From contig JARGPL010000027.1 of the NCBI GenBank assembly GCA_029210175.1, forward strand, positions 186,001 through 250,000: a DNA stretch of 64,000 nucleotides. The letters are read 5' to 3'. Source of the stretch: Minwuia sp. (lineage in GTDB: Bacteria; Pseudomonadota; Alphaproteobacteria; Minwuiales; Minwuiaceae). Below the pieces are notes generated by a model that saw only the letters and a program-made list of their open reading frames with translations, was not told the origin of the DNA and made no database searches. This document shows positions 9,000-18,908 of this stretch, piece after piece; within the stretch, counting starts at the first letter, position 1; each line of letters begins with the position of its first letter. The position numbers and the translations under genes are program-made.

Positions 9000-10394
9000 A
9001 TGTTGACGGGTGAGGAATACAAGGCATCGCTGAACGACGGACGCGCGACCTATTTCGAAGGGCGCAGGGTCGACGACATCATGGCCGACAAGCTGATGGG
9101 CGAAGCGGCTGACGTGATCGCGAAGGGCTATGACCTGCTCTATCAACCGGGGCCGGAGGCGACCAGCCCGTTGATGGATGTGCCCCGCTCCGCCGAGGAA
9201 CTGAAGGCCAGGTTGCCGCTGCTGCGGTCCGTGGACATCGTGGCGAACACCACCAACCAGTCCATCATGACCCTGATGACCGCCGCCGGGCGCATCGGTG
9301 ATGAACACCCCGAATATGCCGAGCGGATCAATGCCTGGGTCCAGGACGCACAGGCCCGCGACATCCGCATCACCGAATGCATCACAGACGGCAAGGGCGA
9401 CCGGTCGCTCAGCCCCGGCAAGCAGCCGGACCCGGATGCCTATACCCGCGTCGTCGAACGGCGCAGCGACGGCGTCGTCATCCGCGGTGCCAAGCTGCAC
9501 ATCACCGGCGCCTCGCTGGGTCACGAGACCATGGTCATCCCCACCAAGGCGATGAAGCCGGGCGAGGAAGATTATGCCATCGCCTGCGCCATTCCCGTGA
9601 ACGCGCCCGGTGTGAAGATCGTCAATACATCCTATGCGCCCCGGCATGAGGATGACCGCGACTTCCCCGTCAGCCGCCAGAACCACATGCCGGAAGGTTT
9701 CGTGATCTTCGACGACGTGTTTGTCCCGACGGAGCGGATCTTCCTGAACGGGGAGGTCAAGCACGCCGGCCAGTTCGCCCATTCCCTGGGCCTTTGGGAA
9801 CGGCTGGGTGGCCTGACCTTCATGTCCGATGAGGCCGACGAACTTGTCGGCTTCGCGCAGCTGATCGCGGAAGCGAACGGCCTGGAGAAGGTCGCCCACG
9901 TGCGCGAGAAGATCTCCGAAATGATCATCCACGCCACCCTGATCCGGGCATCGCTGGAGGCCGCGATCGCCAACTGCACGATCGGGGAGAACGGGGCCGC
10001 GTTCCCGTCGGAACTGTTCACCAATGCGGGCAAGTATCAGGCAGCGACCCAGTACAACCTGATGTGCCGCCACCTGCACGACATCTCCGGCGGTTCGGTC
10101 CTGACCGCCCCCGGCATCGCCGATCTGGAGAACAACGAGGTCGGGCCGCTGATCCGCAAGTACATGTCCGCCAGCCCGAATGTGGATGGCGAAACCCGGA
10201 TCAAGCTGTTCCATGCCATCCGCGACCTGACCGCCGACGCCATGGGGGGCTGGCGCTATGTCACCAACATCCAGGCGGGGGGTGGCCTCTATGCCCAGCG
10301 GATCGTGACGCGCAAGCACTACGACATGGAAGGCGCGAAGCGGAAGGCATTGCATGCAGCACGCATGCTGCCGGAAGGCGACGCGGCGGAATAG
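9000..10394 (+). CDS. HpaB-family flavoprotein, 4-hydroxybutyryl-CoA dehydratase-like without Fe-S ligands
   Basis: A 464-residue member of the HpaB / 4-hydroxybutyryl-CoA dehydratase superfamily. The FAD-region block DGKGDRSLSPGKQPDP...RSDGVVIRGAKLHITGA closely matches the clostridial dehydratase as I recall it. The four [4Fe-4S] ligands of that enzyme (two Cys about 45 residues before this block, and a His and a Cys in the mid-protein) fall on NTTNQSIMTL and LGLWERLGGLTF, with no Cys or His. It is therefore probably a flavin monooxygenase or another activity. ATG 9000 follows GGGGAGGATCAGACGCC. Confidence 0.8.
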   Translation: MLTGEEYKASLNDGRATYFEGRRVDDIMADKLMGEAADVIAKGYDLLYQPGPEATSPLMDVPRSAEELKARLPLLRSVDIVANTTNQSIMTLMTAAGRIGDEHPEYAERINAWVQDAQARDIRITECITDGKGDRSLSPGKQPDPDAYTRVVERRSDGVVIRGAKLHITGASLGHETMVIPTKAMKPGEEDYAIACAIPVNAPGVKIVNTSYAPRHEDDRDFPVSRQNHMPEGFVIFDDVFVPTERIFLNGEVKHAGQFAHSLGLWERLGGLTFMSDEADELVGFAQLIAEANGLEKVAHVREKISEMIIHATLIRASLEAAIANCTIGENGAAFPSELFTNAGKYQAATQYNLMCRHLHDISGGSVLTAPGIADLENNEVGPLIRKYMSASPNVDGETRIKLFHAIRDLTADAMGGWRYVTNIQAGGGLYAQRIVTRKHYDMEGAKRKALHAARMLPEGDAAE

Positions 10395-10708
10395 AACGAA
10401 TTCAAAGATGCGGCGCTGGTCCTCCCGCGCGGACGGCGCGCAAGTGACGTCGAGGCGCTCCATTCCACGGCATCTTCATGCGCCGCATGCAGGGCATCCA
10501 GGCCCCGGCGCATTTCCCCTGCCGTCAGCGGTGGATGCGGGTCATCAAGGGATGCGTGAATACGCGCGCGAATGGCCGCCAGCCGGGTTTCGTATTCTTC
10601 CTCATGCTTCAGCCAGGAACGAACTGCCGTACGCAGCACTTCGCTGGTGGAGCCATACTCACCTGCTTCGACCTTCGCCCTGAGTTGCCGGGTGATGGCG
10701 TCAAACAA
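10319..10708 (-). CDS. Orphan ParD-like antitoxin, degenerate
   Basis: The first 75 or so residues match ParD/CopG-type antitoxins (FDAITRQLRAKVEAGEYGSTSEVLRTAVRSW, then the Glu/Arg-rich helix). The frame then continues about 50 residues with no ParD or ParE character and overlaps the 3' end of the HpaB-like gene tail to tail. The only start is TTG 10708; upstream residues in frame (LSTAL) also look ParD-like but have no good start codon. No ParE toxin follows. Probably a remnant of a lost toxin-antitoxin pair. Confidence 0.5.
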   Translation of the reverse strand: MFDAITRQLRAKVEAGEYGSTSEVLRTAVRSWLKHEEEYETRLAAIRARIHASLDDPHPPLTAGEMRRGLDALHAAHEDAVEWSASTSLARRPRGRTSAASLNSFYSAASPSGSMRAACNAFRFAPSMS

Positions 10709-10716
10709 TGCCGTGC

Positions 10717-11652
10717 TCAGGCCGCTTGTCCGGCAGGCGTGGCATCGGCGGAGGCCGGTATCTCCGCTTCGGGTATCACGTCGACTTCGACCTTGAGTTC
10801 GTGTTCGCCGCCACCGGTGATGACGCCCTTCACCGGCACGACATCACGGAATCCGCGTCCCCAGGCGACGGTGATATGGCCATTGCCGGTCAGGACACCG
10901 TTGGTCGGGTCCAGATCGACCCAGCCGAATCCCGGAATGTGCAGCCTGACCCAGGCATGCGACTGGTCGGCGCCGACCAGACGGGCCTGACCCTCCGGCG
11001 GTTCGGTGACCAGATAGCCGGAGACATAGCCTGCCGCCAGTCCCAGGGTGCGCAGGGCGGCAATCATCACCCGCGCGAAGTCCTGGCACACCCCGCGCCG
11101 GGTGCGCAGCACCGTGGCAAGTGGCGTCGTCACGGTCGTTGCCTCCGGATCGTAGGCAAAGTCCCTGAAGATGCGCCGCGTCAGATCAAGGGCACCGGCC
11201 AGCACGGGCTGGCCTGCCGGGAACGATGGCATGGCGAAATTGTGCAGGCCATTGGCCAGCGACAGCGGCTCGATCCGCTGTCTGTAGGTATCCAGCAGAT
11301 GATCGTCCGCCGCGCGGGCCTCTTCAAACCGGTCCGGCAGGTCATCCCATGCCGGGGTTGCTGACGGCTCCGGCCAGTTCGGTTGGGCCACCGCAACCAG
11401 ACTGCTGGCCGTGACCGCAAAACGGTCATGCGGCACATCCAGATCGAAATGGTGGGCGACATTGCCGAACAGGTCGGTGCGTGGCGCGGGCCGCGCGCCC
11501 GGAACCGGAGAGATCACGATGCGGCTCTCGATACACTGCTGATGCGGCGTCGTGCGCGGGGTGAGATAAAGCAGATGCTGGGACACGAGCACATCCGCGC
11601 CATAGCGATAGGCGGTGCGGTGGCGGATGCGGTATCGGGCCCAGTCGGTCAT
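10717..11652 (-). CDS. Transglutaminase-like protein (COG1305)
   Basis: Predicted cytoplasmic transglutaminase/protease-fold protein, 311 residues. It has an N-terminal bacterial transglutaminase domain (RYRIRHRTAYRYGADVLVSQHLLYLTPR). The catalytic core carries Cys in RRGVCQDFARVMIAALRTLGL, His in DQSHAWVRLHIPGFGWVDLDPTN and the following Asp. Its ATG overlaps the upstream gene's stop (ATGA), giving translational coupling. It is third in the DUF2126 / ATP-grasp-alpha-E / transglutaminase operon, whose genes are proposed in the literature to make or modify peptides. Confidence 0.88.
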   Translation of the reverse strand: MTDWARYRIRHRTAYRYGADVLVSQHLLYLTPRTTPHQQCIESRIVISPVPGARPAPRTDLFGNVAHHFDLDVPHDRFAVTASSLVAVAQPNWPEPSATPAWDDLPDRFEEARAADDHLLDTYRQRIEPLSLANGLHNFAMPSFPAGQPVLAGALDLTRRIFRDFAYDPEATTVTTPLATVLRTRRGVCQDFARVMIAALRTLGLAAGYVSGYLVTEPPEGQARLVGADQSHAWVRLHIPGFGWVDLDPTNGVLTGNGHITVAWGRGFRDVVPVKGVITGGGEHELKVEVDVIPEAEIPASADATPAGQAA

Positions 11653-14324
11653 GCCGGATTATCCCGTGGAACCGTTGATTCGTCGTTACCATTGATATCG
11701 ACGATGGAAACCGGGGCGATTGCGTCATCCGGCTCGGCCTCAGCCTCCCCCTCCGTCTCGGCCTCGACACCGCCAATGGCCATCTGCGCGCCACGGCCCG
11801 TGACGTGACTGAAATATCGCTGCGCCACGGCGGTTCCGAGATCGAACAGATGCGATTGCAGGTATTCCACCAGCCGTTCCAGCAGGGGCCAGCTGCCGTC
11901 CGGCTGGGATGTGGACAGATGGGCGATATCCGCCGTGCGCACCGCCGAAAACGCCGCGATGGCGAGGCGCTGATCCTCCCCCAGCAGCGGCCCGCGCAAC
12001 CGCGACAAAGCCTCCACATGGTCCAGCAACTGTTGCAGCTGATGCGCCAGCGACCTGGGGTTCTCCAGGTCCGCGACCAGCAGGTCCAGCACGGGCACCA
12101 GTTCCGGTTCGGCCAGATAGCGTCCGCGATAGGTGACAGCACAGTCGCTGATGTCGAGCAGCGCATTCAGCACCAGGGCATTGTCACCGCCCTGGCGCAA
12201 CATGGTGGCACCGAACAGTTCGACCGTCTGCTGCGCCCGCTCGAGACTGCGTCCCAGGTCGTGGAACCGCCAGCCATAGCCCCGGCTCATGGTGTCATTC
12301 AGCGCGCCCCCCAGCGCGCGCAGGGCATAGATGATGTCATCCAGGCGCGGCAGCAGCAGATCCTGGCGGGTGCCGCGCCGCCCTGCGACACGCTCCGCCG
12401 CCTGCAGCGCGGTCTTGACGCGGTCGACAGCGAGCCAGCTGTCCTGCGACAGGCGTTCGCGCACCGTGTCGGCATTGCGGTAGAGTTGCTGGATGCTGTC
12501 GTGCAGCCCCATGGGATTGTCCGGATCGAAGGCTGACTGGCCGGCCTGTCGCAACATGCCCCTGGCATCCGTCGCCGCCTTTTCACGGGGCAGCAGATTG
12601 ACCAGCAGACCATGCAGGACAGCGGTTTCTTCAGCCGTCGCGACAGGCAGCAGGCGTTCATCGATGCAGGCAATCGCCCCCCGCAGCCGCAGCGCCTGCG
12701 CCTCGGCCCGCTGTTGATAGCGGCCCAGCCAGAACAGGCTGTCGGCAGTACGCGAAGGCAGGTTGCCCCCCGCGCGACGGATCGCCGCCGCAGCCGGGAC
12801 CGGGCGACGGTCCCCCGCTGACGCGGCTTCGGGCGCTTTCGAATGTCCCAGAACCCAGACATCCTTCGCCCCGCCACCCTGCTGCATCGACACGACACGG
12901 CCGCGGCGGTCGGGGGCCACACGGACGAGGCCGCCAGGCAGTACCGACCAGCCGCCGCTGCCATTGCGACAGAGCAGGATGCGCAGCATCACGGCGCGCG
13001 GTTCCAGCCCGTGGCGGGACCATGTGGGGGCCGTCGAAAGACCCACGTGTTCCTGTCCGATATGGCGGTCGGGGCGGACGCGGATCCGGTCCGCGATCGC
13101 GGTACGTGCGGCTTCCGAGATCGCGCGCCCGAAGGCCGGTTCCCCCGGGTCGGCGGGAAAGGCCGGTTTCACCACCATGCGGTCGAGCTGTGCAAGCACC
13201 TGTTCGCGTTCCGCCGCCTGCCCGCACCACCAGGTGGCGACAGACGGCATCTGCAGGTCCTGACCCAGCAGGCGCTGGCAAAGACCGGGCAGGAACGGCA
13301 TGAGTCCGGGCGATTCAACCACGCCCGACCCCAGCGTGTTGACGACGGATACATTGCCCTGCCGCGCTGCCGCCACCAGACCGGGCACGCCGAGGGTGGA
13401 ATCACCGCGCAATTCCAGCGGATCGCACCAGGCCGAATCGGTTCGGCGCAGGATGACATCCACGGGCTGCAGGCCTTCCAGTGTCTTCAGGAAGACATGC
13501 CCGCCGCGCACGGTCAGGTCATCGGCCTCCGCCAGGGTGCAGCCCAGTTGCCGGGCCAGGAAAGCATGTTCGAAATAGGCTTCGTTGCCATGGCCCGGGG
13601 TCAGCAGAATGGTGCGGCCATCGGTGTTCATGCCCGGCGAGATGGCATCCAGCCCCGCCCGCATGTCCCGAAAGAACGTGCCGACGGGATGCACCCCCGC
13701 CGACCGCAACAGTTCCGGGAACACCCGCGAAAGGATGTTTCGGTTGGCCAGGGCATAACCGAAACCCGAAGGGGCCTCCGTCCTGTCCATCATCACCCGC
13801 CATTGGCCGTCCGGGGCACGGGCCAGGTCGGCACCATAGAAATGCAGATGCGGCCGGTTCGCCGTTTCCGGGTCGACACAGGGCAGGAAGTACCCCGGGT
13901 GCCCGGCGATCAGTGCCGGTGGCAGATGCCCGTCCCGCAGCAACGTCTGCTTCCCCAGCAGATCGCGCAGCACCAGGTCCAGCAAGGTCGCGCGCTGGGT
14001 CAGGGCGCTGGCCAGCGCCTGCCACTCGGCACCCGAAACCACCAGGGGCACGGGGTCGAGACGCCAGGCCGCCGGATCACCTTCGCCGCCGACATAGACA
14101 TTGTAGGTCACGCCCTGTTCGCGCATGGCCTGCTGGCCCTGTTGCCAGCGCCGGTCCCATTCGTCGGTGCTCAGATCGGCGAGGAATGATGAGACACCCT
14201 GCCACCCCGGGCGCACGTCCCCGTCCGCCGACACGAGTTCATCGTGCACGTCGGGGACGGGGCTGTAACCCAGACTGAGTGGGCCGGAAAGCCAGTCATC
14301 GCCGGTGCCGGAACTGTCGCTCAT
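11649..14324 (-). CDS. Circularly permuted ATP-grasp and alpha-E domain fusion protein
   Basis: An 891-residue protein combining two families usually encoded separately. Residues about 40-500 are the circularly permuted ATP-grasp domain (COG2308; NTDGRTILLTPGHGNEAYFEH and VRGGHVFLKTLEGLQPVDVILRR). Residues about 520-860 are the alpha-helical alpha-E domain (COG2307; NLPSRTADSLFWLGRYQQRAEAQ). ATP-grasp enzymes ligate carboxylates to amines, so this is a candidate peptide or amide ligase. ATG 14324 (MSDSSGTGDD) fits the 13-bp gap to the upstream stop. The C-terminus is acidic and low-complexity. Confidence 0.88.
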   Translation of the reverse strand: MSDSSGTGDDWLSGPLSLGYSPVPDVHDELVSADGDVRPGWQGVSSFLADLSTDEWDRRWQQGQQAMREQGVTYNVYVGGEGDPAAWRLDPVPLVVSGAEWQALASALTQRATLLDLVLRDLLGKQTLLRDGHLPPALIAGHPGYFLPCVDPETANRPHLHFYGADLARAPDGQWRVMMDRTEAPSGFGYALANRNILSRVFPELLRSAGVHPVGTFFRDMRAGLDAISPGMNTDGRTILLTPGHGNEAYFEHAFLARQLGCTLAEADDLTVRGGHVFLKTLEGLQPVDVILRRTDSAWCDPLELRGDSTLGVPGLVAAARQGNVSVVNTLGSGVVESPGLMPFLPGLCQRLLGQDLQMPSVATWWCGQAAEREQVLAQLDRMVVKPAFPADPGEPAFGRAISEAARTAIADRIRVRPDRHIGQEHVGLSTAPTWSRHGLEPRAVMLRILLCRNGSGGWSVLPGGLVRVAPDRRGRVVSMQQGGGAKDVWVLGHSKAPEAASAGDRRPVPAAAAIRRAGGNLPSRTADSLFWLGRYQQRAEAQALRLRGAIACIDERLLPVATAEETAVLHGLLVNLLPREKAATDARGMLRQAGQSAFDPDNPMGLHDSIQQLYRNADTVRERLSQDSWLAVDRVKTALQAAERVAGRRGTRQDLLLPRLDDIIYALRALGGALNDTMSRGYGWRFHDLGRSLERAQQTVELFGATMLRQGGDNALVLNALLDISDCAVTYRGRYLAEPELVPVLDLLVADLENPRSLAHQLQQLLDHVEALSRLRGPLLGEDQRLAIAAFSAVRTADIAHLSTSQPDGSWPLLERLVEYLQSHLFDLGTAVAQRYFSHVTGRGAQMAIGGVEAETEGEAEAEPDDAIAPVSIVDINGNDESTVPRDNPA

Positions 14325-14337
14325 GGCCGTGGGTGCC

Positions 14338-17300
14338 TCACGCAGGCATGATCGGCGCACGCAGGTCGAGCGTGTGCGGGAACCGTTCATTGCGTTCGCG
14401 CACCGGCACACCAACCTGCCCCGGCGAATGGCCAATCGGCTCGAACCGCGACAGACGACGGCCTTCCGCCTCCTCCCCGTTCACGGGCGATGTCTCGTAA
14501 TTGCGCCCACCAGGATGCACCACATGATAGCGACAGCCGCCAACCGACCGGCCTGACCAGGTATCGATCAGGTCGAACGTCAGCGGGCTGTGTATATCGA
14601 TCATCGGATGTAGTGCGCTGTAGGGCGCCCAGGCCTTGTAGCGAACGCCACCGACCCAGGTACCCGCGTGCGATGTCGGGGCCAGCGGCACATGACGGCC
14701 GTTGCAGGCCACCATGTAACGCCCCGGATCGGACAGACCGGAGATCTGGACCTGCACCCGCTCCAGCGACGAATCCACATAGCGGGCGGTGCCGCTGCTG
14801 CCGGATTCCTCCCCCAGCACATGCCAGGGTTCCAGGGCGTTGCGGATCTCGATCTCCATGCCGTGGTACGTCGCTTCGCCCATGCGCGGGAACCGGAATT
14901 CGAACTGCGCGCGATACCATTCGGCATCGAAGGCAAAACCGGCTTCCTGCATCTCGGCGATCACGCTCTCGAAGTCCCGCCAGGCGTAATAGGGCAGCAT
15001 GTGGCGGTCGCGCAGCGCATCCCCGTGGCGGATCAGCGGACGGGTATAGGGCTGTTCCCAGAACCGGGCGATCAGGCCGCGCAGCAACAGCTGCTGCGCC
15101 AGCGACATCTCCGCATGCGGCGGCATCTCGAAGCCGCGAAACTCCACAAGGCCCAACCGGCCCGTCGGGCCGCTGGGGGAATAGAGCTTGTCGATGCAGA
15201 TCTCGGAGCGATGCGTGTTGCCGGTCAGGTCGATCAGCAGGTTGCGCAGCATCCGGTCGACTGTCCAGGGCCGCACATCCTCGTCCCGCTTGGGCAGCTG
15301 TGACAGCGCGATCTCCAGCTCATAGAGCGTGTCGTCGCGCGCCTCGTCCACCCGTGGTGCCTGACTGGTCGGGCCGATGAACATGCCGGAGAACAGATAG
15401 CTCAGGCTCGGATGGTTCTGCCAGTAGCGGATCAGGGAACCCAGCAAGTCCGGCCTGCGCAGGAACGGACTGTCCGCCGGGCGGGCGCCGCCGACGACGA
15501 TGTGGTTGCCACCGCCGGTGCCGATATGGCGGCCATCCACCATGAACTTCTCGGTGCCGAGGCGGGTCTGGCGGGCTTCCTCATAGATGCCCTTCGTGAT
15601 GCTGGTCAGCATGCTCCAGTCGGTCGCCGGATGCACGTTGACTTCGATCACACCCGGATCCGGCGTGACGCGGATGACACTGATGCGCGGATCCGGCGGA
15701 GGTTCATAGCCTTCGATGTGGATCGGCATGTTCATCGTGACCGCGGCATCCTCAGCCGCTGCAATCAGTTCCAGATAGTCTTCCGCACTGACGGTGGGCG
15801 GCAGGAAGAGGTTCAGCCGGCCCGCACGCGGTTCCACCACCATGGCCGTACGCACCACTTCACTGACGTTCTCAGCAGGCGCGGCCTTCGCCGTGCCACC
15901 CGCAGCAGCCGTGGCAGTCGCGCCGGGCGCTGCGGTCGCCGCCGTCCGCGGGCTGACACGTGCCGCCAGTTCGGCGGGAACCGGCAACGGACCCTCGATC
16001 GAATAGGGATCGACCGGCGTCGTGCTCGGATACTGATCCGGCTCCAGATGCGGCAAGGCCCCCAAGGGCAGGCGGAACCCCACGGGCGAATCGCCCGGCA
16101 GCAGGAACATGTACCCCGCCTTGAACTCCCACGGGCCCGTGATCCAGTGCTCGCCGTCCTTGTCGTGTCCGCGCATCACCGGCAGGACATAGGCCTTCGG
16201 CTGGTCCAGCCCGCGCCGCAGCACATCGGCCAGGCGGCTGCGGTCCTGGTCCTTCTTGAAGGCAGGATCATCCGGATTGAGGTTGATCGGCAGTTGCTGT
16301 TCGGCCTTCAGATGGACCAGAGGATCCTCGAAGGCGGGAATGGCATACTGGCGATTGACGTCCAGCCGGTCACACATCAGGTGGATGAAGGTTTCCGCGT
16401 CCTCCACCGTCGGCCTGTAGTCCTCGTCCTCGCTGGCGATCAGATCCGCCCGATCCCAGATCGGCAACCCATCGTTGCGCCAGAACAGGCCGAAGGCCCA
16501 GCGCGGCAAGGGCTCACCCGGATACTGCTTGCCCTGACCAAATGTCAGCAAGCCATCCGGGGCAAACCGGTTCCGCACCCGCTTGATCAGTTCAAATGCC
16601 AGCTTGCGCTTGGTCGGGCCCAGCGCGTCGGTATTCCATTCCTCACCATCCATGTCGTCGATGGACACGAACGTCGGCTCCCCGCCCATGGTCAGGCGGA
16701 CATCACCGGCTACCAGCTTGGCCTCGATATCCTGCCCCAGGGCATCGACCCTGGACCAGGCATCATCGGAAAAGGGCTTGGTGACCCGGGCCGATTCATA
16801 GATCCGGGTAACCGTCATCTCATGCGAGAATTCGACTTCGGACGCGCCGACGCGCCCGGTGATCGGCGCAGCACTTGTCGGTGATGGCGCGCAGGCGAGG
16901 GGAATATGCCCCTCCCCCGCCAGCAGACCGGACGTGGCATCGAGACCGATCCAGCCCGCGCCGGGCAGATAGACCTCGGCCCAGGCATGCAGGTCGGTGA
17001 AGTCGCTTTCCGGGCCCGTCGGGCCTTCCAGCGGCTTCTGATCAGGCTGCAGCTGGATCAGGTAACCGGACGCGAAACGGGCGGCCAGCCCCATGTGGCG
17101 CAGCACCTGGACCATCAGCCATGCAGTGTCGCGGCACGAACCCTTGGCCAGGCCCAGGGTTTCTTCCGGCGTCTGCACGCCAGGCTCCATCCGCACGACG
17201 TAGCCGATCTGGCTTTGCAGCTGCTGGTTCATCGTGAACAGGAAGTCGATGGTGCGCTGCTCGCTGCGGTCGATCCCGTCGATCAGCTTCTGCAGCTCCG

Positions 17301-17673
17301 GTCCTGCCGGCTCCGGGTCCAGATAGGGCTCCAGCGAATCCGCCTCACCCGGTTCATAGGCGAAGGGAAACCGCTCCGCATATTCCTCCAGGAAGAAGTC
17401 GAACGGATTGAGGACCGCCATTTCGGCAACCATGTCCACTTCAACATGAAAGTGGTCCACCGGCTCAGGAAACACGACGCGGGCCATGTAGTTGCCCAGC
17501 GGGTCCTGCTGCCAGTTGATGAAATGGTTTTCCGGCGAAATCCGCAGCGAATAGCTGAGTATGTTGGTGCGCGTATGCGCCGCCGGACGCAGCCTGATGG
17601 TTTGCGGTGAAAGCGTGACCTTGCGGTCATAATTGTAAATCGTCTTGTGGTTGAGTGCCGCATGTATCGGCAT
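14338..17673 (-). CDS. Transglutaminase-like protein with DUF2126 putative amidoligase domain
   Basis: A 1111-residue protein. Its N-terminal ~290 residues are a bacterial transglutaminase N-domain (ALNHKTIYNYDRKVTLSPQ) and core (KGSCRDTAWLMVQVLRHMGL with Cys, LHAWAEVYLPGAGWIGLDAT with His and Asp). The remainder is DUF2126 (COG4196), described as a putative amidoligase of the glutamine-synthetase/GCS fold (RLTMGGEPTFVSIDDMDGEEW). An Ala/Thr-rich linker lies near residues 580-605. It starts the three-gene operon. The target of this conserved gene set is unknown. Confidence 0.88.
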   Translation of the reverse strand: MPIHAALNHKTIYNYDRKVTLSPQTIRLRPAAHTRTNILSYSLRISPENHFINWQQDPLGNYMARVVFPEPVDHFHVEVDMVAEMAVLNPFDFFLEEYAERFPFAYEPGEADSLEPYLDPEPAGPELQKLIDGIDRSEQRTIDFLFTMNQQLQSQIGYVVRMEPGVQTPEETLGLAKGSCRDTAWLMVQVLRHMGLAARFASGYLIQLQPDQKPLEGPTGPESDFTDLHAWAEVYLPGAGWIGLDATSGLLAGEGHIPLACAPSPTSAAPITGRVGASEVEFSHEMTVTRIYESARVTKPFSDDAWSRVDALGQDIEAKLVAGDVRLTMGGEPTFVSIDDMDGEEWNTDALGPTKRKLAFELIKRVRNRFAPDGLLTFGQGKQYPGEPLPRWAFGLFWRNDGLPIWDRADLIASEDEDYRPTVEDAETFIHLMCDRLDVNRQYAIPAFEDPLVHLKAEQQLPINLNPDDPAFKKDQDRSRLADVLRRGLDQPKAYVLPVMRGHDKDGEHWITGPWEFKAGYMFLLPGDSPVGFRLPLGALPHLEPDQYPSTTPVDPYSIEGPLPVPAELAARVSPRTAATAAPGATATAAAGGTAKAAPAENVSEVVRTAMVVEPRAGRLNLFLPPTVSAEDYLELIAAAEDAAVTMNMPIHIEGYEPPPDPRISVIRVTPDPGVIEVNVHPATDWSMLTSITKGIYEEARQTRLGTEKFMVDGRHIGTGGGNHIVVGGARPADSPFLRRPDLLGSLIRYWQNHPSLSYLFSGMFIGPTSQAPRVDEARDDTLYELEIALSQLPKRDEDVRPWTVDRMLRNLLIDLTGNTHRSEICIDKLYSPSGPTGRLGLVEFRGFEMPPHAEMSLAQQLLLRGLIARFWEQPYTRPLIRHGDALRDRHMLPYYAWRDFESVIAEMQEAGFAFDAEWYRAQFEFRFPRMGEATYHGMEIEIRNALEPWHVLGEESGSSGTARYVDSSLERVQVQISGLSDPGRYMVACNGRHVPLAPTSHAGTWVGGVRYKAWAPYSALHPMIDIHSPLTFDLIDTWSGRSVGGCRYHVVHPGGRNYETSPVNGEEAEGRRLSRFEPIGHSPGQVGVPVRERNERFPHTLDLRAPIMPA

Positions 17674-17794
17674 TCATTTGCTCCAACAATGATTCAAGGG
17701 GGCGGCAGGATGGTCTGCCTCGGGTGTGACCATACCGATGCCCCGGTGGTGGAGCAAGGACAGCGCCCGCGCGCCGAGGCTGCCGCAGTTTCCC

Positions 17795-18895
17795 TCAGGT
17801 ATTGAAGCGGAAATGCAGCACGTCGCCGTCACGGACCGTGTATTCCCGGCCTTCCAGACGCATCTTGCCCGCATCCTTCGCGCCCTGTTCGCCACCCAGG
17901 CTGACGTAATCGTCATAGGCGGTGGTTTCGGCGCGGATGAAGCCCTTTTCGAAATCCGTGTGGATCGCGCCTGCTGCCTGCGGGGCCAGGGCACCGGACT
18001 TGACGGTCCAGGCCCGGGCTTCCTTCGGGCCGACAGTGAAGAAGGTCAGCAGGCCGAGCAGGTCGTAGCCCGCGCGGATGATGCGGTCCAGGCCGGCAAG
18101 TTCCAGACCGATCTCCGTCAGGAACATCTCCCGTTCCTCCGGGTCGCCCAGCTGTGCGATCTCTTCCTCGATCCGGGCCGAGACCACCAGCGCACCAGCA
18201 CCCTGTGCCTTCGCCATTTCGGCCACGCGTGCGGTATGGGCGTTGCCCTGACCCGCATCATTCTCATCAACATTGCAGACATAGAGGATGGGCTTGGAGG
18301 TCAGCAGCTGCAGCGCGCGGAACCGGGGCATGTCATCTTCATGCACGTCCAGCATCCGCGCCGGCTTGCCTTCCCGCAGCAGTTCCAGCGCCCCGGCCAT
18401 CAGTTCCACGTCCGCCTTCAGCGTCTTGTCGCCGGACCTGAACCGCTTCTCCATCGGCGCGAGGCGCTTCTCCAGGCTCTCCAGGTCGGCGATCATCAGT
18501 TCGGTCTCGACCGTTTCGGCATCGGCGACCGGGTCAATGCGCCCGTCAACGTGGGTGATGTCATCATCCTCGAAGCAGCGCAGCACATGGACAATGGCAT
18601 CGACTTCGCGAATGTGACTCAGGAACTGGTTGCCCAGCCCTTCACCCTTCGACGCGCCGCGCACCAGGCCCGCAATGTCGACGAACGTCAGCTGCGTCGG
18701 GATCAGTTCCTTCGACCCCGCCAGTTCGGCCAGCTTCAGCAGGCGCGGATCCGGCACACCCACCTGCCCCAGATTGGGTTCGATGGTGCAGAACGGATAG
18801 TTTGCCGCCTGCGCCGAGGCGGTCTGCGTCAGCGCATTGAACAGGGTGGACTTGCCAACATTGGGCAGACCAACGATGCCGCACTTGAATCCCAT
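17795..18895 (-). CDS. ychF: YchF/Ola1-type translation-associated ATPase
   Basis: Obg-related P-loop protein that prefers ATP and associates with ribosomes; 366 residues. It has G1 GLPNVGKST, the ANYPFCTI switch region, G3 [14 protein letters not shown], and the family's altered G4 (NVDE instead of NKxD), which explains the ATP preference. The C-terminal TGS domain ends ...[15 protein letters not shown]. It is 13 bp downstream of pth in a conserved prs-rplY-pth-ychF order. Confidence 0.96.
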   Translation of the reverse strand: MGFKCGIVGLPNVGKSTLFNALTQTASAQAANYPFCTIEPNLGQVGVPDPRLLKLAELAGSKELIPTQLTFVDIAGLVRGASKGEGLGNQFLSHIREVDAIVHVLRCFEDDDITHVDGRIDPVADAETVETELMIADLESLEKRLAPMEKRFRSGDKTLKADVELMAGALELLREGKPARMLDVHEDDMPRFRALQLLTSKPILYVCNVDENDAGQGNAHTARVAEMAKAQGAGALVVSARIEEEIAQLGDPEEREMFLTEIGLELAGLDRIIRAGYDLLGLLTFFTVGPKEARAWTVKSGALAPQAAGAIHTDFEKGFIRAETTAYDDYVSLGGEQGAKDAGKMRLEGREYTVRDGDVLHFRFNT

Positions 18896-18908
18896 CTGCG
18901 GTTTCTCC

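Noticed and set aside
8991-10463. 490-codon minus-strand frame opposite the HpaB-like gene
   Set aside because: Antisense shadow with typical His/Asp/Gln-rich composition; the plus-strand frame has clear homology and a ribosome-binding site.
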